DNA from: Streptomyces sp. NBC_01446
Lineage (GTDB): Bacteria > Actinomycetota > Actinomycetes > Streptomycetales > Streptomycetaceae
Reading direction: 5' to 3'
NCBI RefSeq assembly: GCF_026340095.1
Contig: NZ_JAPEPO010000001.1
Span: 5,666,001-5,730,000 of the forward strand
DNA: 64,000 nucleotides
Notes under the pieces: generated by a model
The model's input: only the letters and a program-made list of their open reading frames with translations
Told to the model about the DNA's origin: nothing
Databases searched by the model: none
Shown: one piece after another, positions 60,291-64,000 of the stretch
Position numbering within the stretch: the stretch's first letter is position 1
Layout of the letters: each line of letters starts with the position of its first letter
Translations under genes and position numbers: made by a program

Positions 60291-61324
60291 GCGCCGCACC
60301 TCGCCCTCGCCACGTGCAGCCGGGGATCGAGCACCTGCTTCGTCTTCGGCAGCACGATCCGGCCGTCGAAGTCGCAGAGGTAGAAGTTGAACCACGAGCC
60401 GTAGGACGCCGTCCCCGTCAGCGCGTTGAGTTTGTTCGGCAGCCGCTTCAGGACGCCCTCCACGGTGTTCTCGTTCTTGTTCAGCGTTCCGGTGAGACCG
60501 GTCAGCTCGGCGATGTCGTCTTTCAGGGGCGGACGCGCGTCCTTGAGCAGCCCCGAGGTGGCGTCCGTCAGGTCGCCGATGCTCACGAGCGACTGCCCGA
60601 TGGGCTTGCGGTCGGCGGAAAGTCCCGAGACAAGGCGCCGCAGCTGCTTGAGCAGCCCGGAGAAGCGGGCGCCGCGCTTGTCGAGCGTCCCAAGCACGGT
60701 GTTGAGGTTGTCGATCACCGAGCCGATCAGCTTGTCGCGGCCGGCCAGGGTCGTGGTGAGCGAAGCCGTGTGCATGAGCAGGCTGTTGACAGTGCCGCCC
60801 TCACCCTGGAGGGTCCGGATGATCTCGGTGGCGAGCTGGTTGACGTCATCGGGACTGAGCGCGGCGAACAGCGGCTTGAAGCCGTTCAGCAGCGTGTTGA
60901 GGTCCAGCGCGGGCTGCGTGCGCGACAGCGGGATCGTCGCGCCGGGCCTCAGCCGGGTGGCGCCTCCCGCGCCCTCGGTCAGGGCGACGTAACGCTGTCC
61001 GACAAGGTTCCGGTAGCGGACGACCGCGCCCGTGCTGTGCAGCAGCGGGCGGTCCGCGCCGACGGTGAAGGTGACCTCTGCCAGCGTCCTGTCCTTGATC
61101 CGGATGTCCTCGACCTCGCCGACCCGTACGCCGGCCACCCGGATGTCGTCGCCCTTCTCCAGGCCTGTGACGTCGCTGAACACGGCACGGTACGTGTGCT
61201 CGGGGGTGAAGGAGATGTTGACGATGGTGGCGGCGAGCAGGGCCGTCGCCACCATCGTCACCAGCGCGAAGAGGCTGAACTTGATCAGCGGCGCGGCGGC
61301 CTGCCTGGCTCCCGACTTCCTCAT
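60287..61324 (-). CDS. MCE-family protein, MceB position
   Basis: A 345-residue Mce subunit: membrane helix about 15-35 (FSLFALVTMVATALLAATIV), MCE domain about 42-125 (YRAVFSDVTGLEKGDDIRVAGVRVGEVEDI), helical part about 140-300, and an aromatic end (SYGSWFNFYLCDFDG), a motif typical of MceB-type subunits. ATG 61324 overlaps the MceA stop by 4 bases; the end overlaps mceC. Confidence 0.92.
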   Translation of the reverse strand: MRKSGARQAAAPLIKFSLFALVTMVATALLAATIVNISFTPEHTYRAVFSDVTGLEKGDDIRVAGVRVGEVEDIRIKDRTLAEVTFTVGADRPLLHSTGAVVRYRNLVGQRYVALTEGAGGATRLRPGATIPLSRTQPALDLNTLLNGFKPLFAALSPDDVNQLATEIIRTLQGEGGTVNSLLMHTASLTTTLAGRDKLIGSVIDNLNTVLGTLDKRGARFSGLLKQLRRLVSGLSADRKPIGQSLVSIGDLTDATSGLLKDARPPLKDDIAELTGLTGTLNKNENTVEGVLKRLPNKLNALTGTASYGSWFNFYLCDFDGRIVLPKTKQVLDPRLHVARARCGA

Positions 61325-62565
61325 GCGACGCTCACCGCCGTCCCGCGCGCCATCGGCCCGAACAACAGGGTCGCGACCGGCGGCACCTCGTCGGCGGGCA
61401 CGCCCAGGACCGGCGCCACGAGCGAGCCGACGGCACGCTGCTCGGCCCGGGTGGCGGACACGTCGGCCGGCCCGGATGGACTCCCCTTCTTCGAACCGTC
61501 GTCGAGGTGGACCCCGGGTGCGGGCACCGGAGGATGGGGCAGGTCACGGCAGTTGCGCCCGGACCTGTCGGCGTAGCGGGGATACTCGCCGGGCTCGTAC
61601 GCGCCCTGCTGGCGGACGACTTCGAGCGTGATGTGCATCTTTCCGCCCTTGAAGGCCTGTTCGGAGGCCTGCTCCTCGCGCACCAGGCCGGCGAGGAGGC
61701 AGGGGTACTCGGGGGAGTAGCGGGCGAAGACCCCGAGCGTGGGGCGGGAGACCCGGCCCAGGGTGATCAGCCGGTCGCCGTTCGCATCGAGGAAGCCGTC
61801 CGCGGTGCCCGCGGCGGTGGCCGTCGTGGTGAGGGCGGCCGCGAGCCGGTCCCGCTCCTCGACGATGGTGCGGCTGGTGGTCACGGTGTTGCGCAGGATG
61901 CCCATCAGGTCGGGTGCCGCGTCGCCGTACACCTCGGCGACGTCGGCCAGCCGGGCGAAGTCCTCGGTGAGGGAAGGAAGATGGGGATTGAGCCGGTGCA
62001 GATAGTCCTCCACCCGCGTGAGGTTGTCGCCGATCCGGTCGCCGCGCCCTTCGAGGGCGGTGGCGAACGCGGAGAGCGTGGCGTTGAGCTTGCCGGGCCG
62101 CACGGTCCGCAGCAGCGGCAGCAGGTCGTTCATCAGCTGCTGGAGCTCGATGCCGACGCGCGTGCGGTCCTGGGTGATGACATCCCCGGCACGGATGGGC
62201 CGGGCCCAGGGCCGCGCGGGCGCGACCAGGTCGACGTACTTCTCGCCGAACAGCGTCTTGGGCAGCAGTCGCGCGTGCACGTCGGACGGGATGGACGCGA
62301 CGTACTCCGGCTTCAGCGCGAGGTCGAGCGTCGCCTTCGTCCCGTCCGCGCGCACCGCGCGCACCTCACCGACCAGCAGCCCGCGCAGCTTGACGTCGGC
62401 GCGCGGATCGAGCTGGTTGCCGAGGCTGTCGGCCTCCAGCGTGATCCGTACGACCGAGGTGAACACCTGCTGGTACGCGGCGACGGACAGGGACAGCAGC
62501 AGCGCGAGCACGGCGAGGAACACGACGCCGTACAACCGCAGTCTCAGCACTCTCATACGGCTCAC
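61321..62565 (-). CDS. MCE-family protein, MceA position
   Basis: A 414-residue Mce subunit: membrane helix about 10-30 (LYGVVFLAVLALLLSLSVAAY), MCE domain about 38-125 (RITLEADSLGNQLDPRADVKLRGLLVGEV), helical region about 130-300 and a C-terminal domain with GKMHITLEVVRQQGAYEPGEYP. I choose GTG 62565, which overlaps the YrbE stop by 4 bases like every other junction in this operon; ATG 62556 is an alternative three codons later. First of six Mce subunits after the permeases. Confidence 0.9.
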   Translation of the reverse strand: MSRMRVLRLRLYGVVFLAVLALLLSLSVAAYQQVFTSVVRITLEADSLGNQLDPRADVKLRGLLVGEVRAVRADGTKATLDLALKPEYVASIPSDVHARLLPKTLFGEKYVDLVAPARPWARPIRAGDVITQDRTRVGIELQQLMNDLLPLLRTVRPGKLNATLSAFATALEGRGDRIGDNLTRVEDYLHRLNPHLPSLTEDFARLADVAEVYGDAAPDLMGILRNTVTTSRTIVEERDRLAAALTTTATAAGTADGFLDANGDRLITLGRVSRPTLGVFARYSPEYPCLLAGLVREEQASEQAFKGGKMHITLEVVRQQGAYEPGEYPRYADRSGRNCRDLPHPPVPAPGVHLDDGSKKGSPSGPADVSATRAEQRAVGSLVAPVLGVPADEVPPVATLLFGPMARGTAVSVA

Positions 62566-63365
62566 CCGGCAATCCGCACAGTGGTGTTGGCGCCCCAGAT
62601 CGCGAGCGACAGGAAGAAGTCGAGGACGTTGATCGCGACGATCGAGGTACGCACGGCGCGGCCCACGGCGACGCCGACGCCCGCCGGGCCGCCGCTCGCG
62701 TAGTAGCCGTAGAAGCAGTGCACCAGGATGATCAGGACGGCGAAGACCAGCACCTTCCCGAAGGACCACAGCACGTCGACCGGCGGCAGGTACTGCTGGA
62801 AGTAGTGGTCATACGTGCCCGCCGACTGCCCGTAGTAGCCGGTGGTGATGGTGCGGGCCGCGAAGTACGAGGACAGCAGCCCGACGACGTACAGCGGGAT
62901 CACCGCGACGAAACCGGCGATCATCCGGGTGGTCACCAGGAACGGCAGCGAGGGCACGCCCATGACTTCGAGGGCGTCCGTCTCCTCGCTGATCCGCATC
63001 GCGCCGAGCTGGGCGGTGAACCCGGCGCCGACCGTCGCGGACAGCGCGAGCCCGGCCACCAGCGGGGCGATCTCCCGGGTGTTGAAGTACGCCGACAGGA
63101 ACGCCACGAAGTTGGACGTGCCGAGCTGGTTCAGCGCGGCGTACCCCTGCAGGCCCACCTCCGTGCCCGTGAAGAACGACAGAAAGGCGATCACGCCGAC
63201 CGTGCCGCCCACGACGGCGAGGGCTCCGCGCCCGAAGCTCACCTCGGCGAGCAGCCGCAGGATCTCCTTCTTGTAGCGGCGCAGCGTACGGCCCGTCCAC
63301 GCCAACGAACGGCCGTAGAAGGAGAGTTGACTGCCCAGCTCCTCCAGACTCTTCAGCAACACCAT
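62562..63365 (-). CDS. YrbE/MlaE-family permease, second subunit (YrbEB)
   Basis: A 267-residue MlaE-family membrane protein that forms the transporter core of the Mce lipid importer. Hydrophobic helices occur about 50-72, 135-165, 185-205 and 235-260, with the family motif region ATVGAGFTAQLGAMRISEETDALEVMG (coupling helix for the ATPase). It starts 3 bases after the first YrbE stop and overlaps mceA by 4 bases. The partner ATPase (MceG/MlaF type) is not in the window. Confidence 0.93.
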   Translation of the reverse strand: MVLLKSLEELGSQLSFYGRSLAWTGRTLRRYKKEILRLLAEVSFGRGALAVVGGTVGVIAFLSFFTGTEVGLQGYAALNQLGTSNFVAFLSAYFNTREIAPLVAGLALSATVGAGFTAQLGAMRISEETDALEVMGVPSLPFLVTTRMIAGFVAVIPLYVVGLLSSYFAARTITTGYYGQSAGTYDHYFQQYLPPVDVLWSFGKVLVFAVLIILVHCFYGYYASGGPAGVGVAVGRAVRTSIVAINVLDFFLSLAIWGANTTVRIAG

Positions 63366-63368
63366 GCC

Positions 63369-64000
63369 TCAGCCCCTCTGCGGAACGATCTGGAAGTACA
63401 CGGCGGTCATCACGAAGTTCGTCACGAACAGCAACATGAAGGTGATCACCACCGACTGGTTCACCGCGTCGCCCACACCCTTCGGGCCGCCCTTCGCGCT
63501 CAGTCCCTTGTACGAGGCGACGATCGCGGCGATCGCGCCGAAGACCAGCGCCTTGATCTCCGCTGCCCACAGGTCGGAAAGCTGGGCGAGCGTGGTGAAG
63601 GAGGCGAGGTAGGCGCCCGGAGTGCCGTTCTGCAGCACGACGTTGAAGAAGTAGCCGCCCGCGACGCCGACCACCGACACCAGACCGTTGAGCAGCACCG
63701 CCACCAGCATCGAGGCCAGCACGCGGGGGACGACAAGGCGGTGGATGGGGTCGATGCCGAGGACCTGCATCGCGTCGATCTCCTCACGGATCTTCCGCGC
63801 CCCGAGGTCCGCGCAGATCGCCGTGCCGCCGGCGCCCGCGATCAGCAGCGCGGTGACGATCGGCGAGGCCTCCCGCAGGACGGCGAGGACCGAGGCGGCC
63901 CCGGAGAAGGACTGGGCGCCGAGCTGCCGGGTCAGGCTGCCGATCTGCAGCGCGATGACCGCGCCGAACGGGATGGACACCAGCGCCGTCGGCAGGATCG
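63369..64000 (-). CDS. YrbE/MlaE-family permease, first subunit (YrbEA), partial at window edge
   Basis: The frame is open through base 64000, so the N-terminus lies beyond the window; codons before the internal ATG at 63980 still read as family sequence (ILPTALVSIPFG). About 210 residues are visible, with the MlaE signature ALLIAGAGGTAICADLGARKIREEIDAMQVLGIDP and four hydrophobic helices. The operon promoter and any KstR operator that controls it are also outside the window. Confidence 0.93.
   Translation of the reverse strand, partial: ILPTALVSIPFGAVIALQIGSLTRQLGAQSFSGAASVLAVLREASPIVTALLIAGAGGTAICADLGARKIREEIDAMQVLGIDPIHRLVVPRVLASMLVAVLLNGLVSVVGVAGGYFFNVVLQNGTPGAYLASFTTLAQLSDLWAAEIKALVFGAIAAIVASYKGLSAKGGPKGVGDAVNQSVVITFMLLFVTNFVMTAVYFQIVPQRG

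Overview
The window is high-GC actinobacterial chromosome, almost certainly Streptomyces. Signs of this are the dense GC-rich coding with frequent GTG starts, many 4-base ATGA/GTGA gene overlaps, a class A actinobacterial RNase P RNA, a KstR-type repressor, a complete Mce operon, and an IdeR/DmdR-type iron box. I see no tRNA, rRNA, insertion sequence, prophage or CRISPR array. Almost every base lies in or next to a gene typical of the core of such a chromosome.

Layout. (1) 1-4159, minus strand: a cobalamin riboswitch leads a four-gene operon: two secreted, membrane-anchored proteins, then the T and A components of an ECF transporter. The first protein is an alpha-toroid ('prenyltransferase-like') domain and the second resembles a transcobalamin C-terminal domain, so this may be a B12 capture and uptake system built like a split intrinsic factor. 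(2) 4.2-9.8 kb: a flotillin with a small NfeD-like partner, a metallo-beta-lactamase-fold hydrolase, aldehyde dehydrogenase plus ferredoxin, a TPP-type riboswitch with no gene behind it, and kstR. (3) 10-13.2 kb: a glycosyltransferase, methyltransferase and toroid-protein operon. (4) 13-18 kb: small envelope proteins, an F420-dependent oxidoreductase, a cell-wall amidase and a methyltransferase. (5) 18-23.6 kb: a little-studied catabolic module (DUF1177, cytosine-type permease, M20 hydrolase, divergent IclR, PepE). (6) 25.5-44.2 kb: acyl-CoA catabolism, with a two-domain FadE34-like dehydrogenase, a glutarate operon (LysR, MFS, AidB-like dehydrogenase, CoA-transferase, glutaryl-CoA dehydrogenase), a lipid-transfer-type thiolase, an MFS pump, an ABC/two-component operon, and an Hsd4B-alcohol dehydrogenase-Hsd4A operon. 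(7) 44-53 kb: a repeat-rich hypothetical protein, an iron-regulated siderophore-binding lipoprotein, Nif3/zinc-ribbon/RNase H-CobC, KDPG aldolase, YaaA and an RNase II-family enzyme, then rnpB. (8) 53.9-64 kb, minus strand: an Mce operon of ten visible genes (two YrbE permeases, MceA-F, two Mce-associated proteins).

How it fits together. KstR controls sterol uptake and breakdown in mycobacteria and rhodococci. Four sites matching its TnnAACnnGTTnnA operator occur here: before the aldehyde dehydrogenase/hydrolase pair, between kstR and the glycosyltransferase, before the FadE34-like gene, and before hsd4B. With the Mce importer, this reads as a sterol or fatty-acyl import and side-chain beta-oxidation regulon spread over 60 kb. 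A second palindrome, CTGAC-N5-GTCAG, lies before four genes of the same theme (aldehyde dehydrogenase, F420 oxidoreductase, thiolase, hsd4B operon). It suggests a second regulator that I cannot name.

The observations I consider most worth following are the B12-riboswitch operon, the orphan TPP aptamer facing kstR, the second shared operator, and a near-identical 87-bp tandem repeat that gives MceC a long basic, proline-rich cytoplasmic tail.
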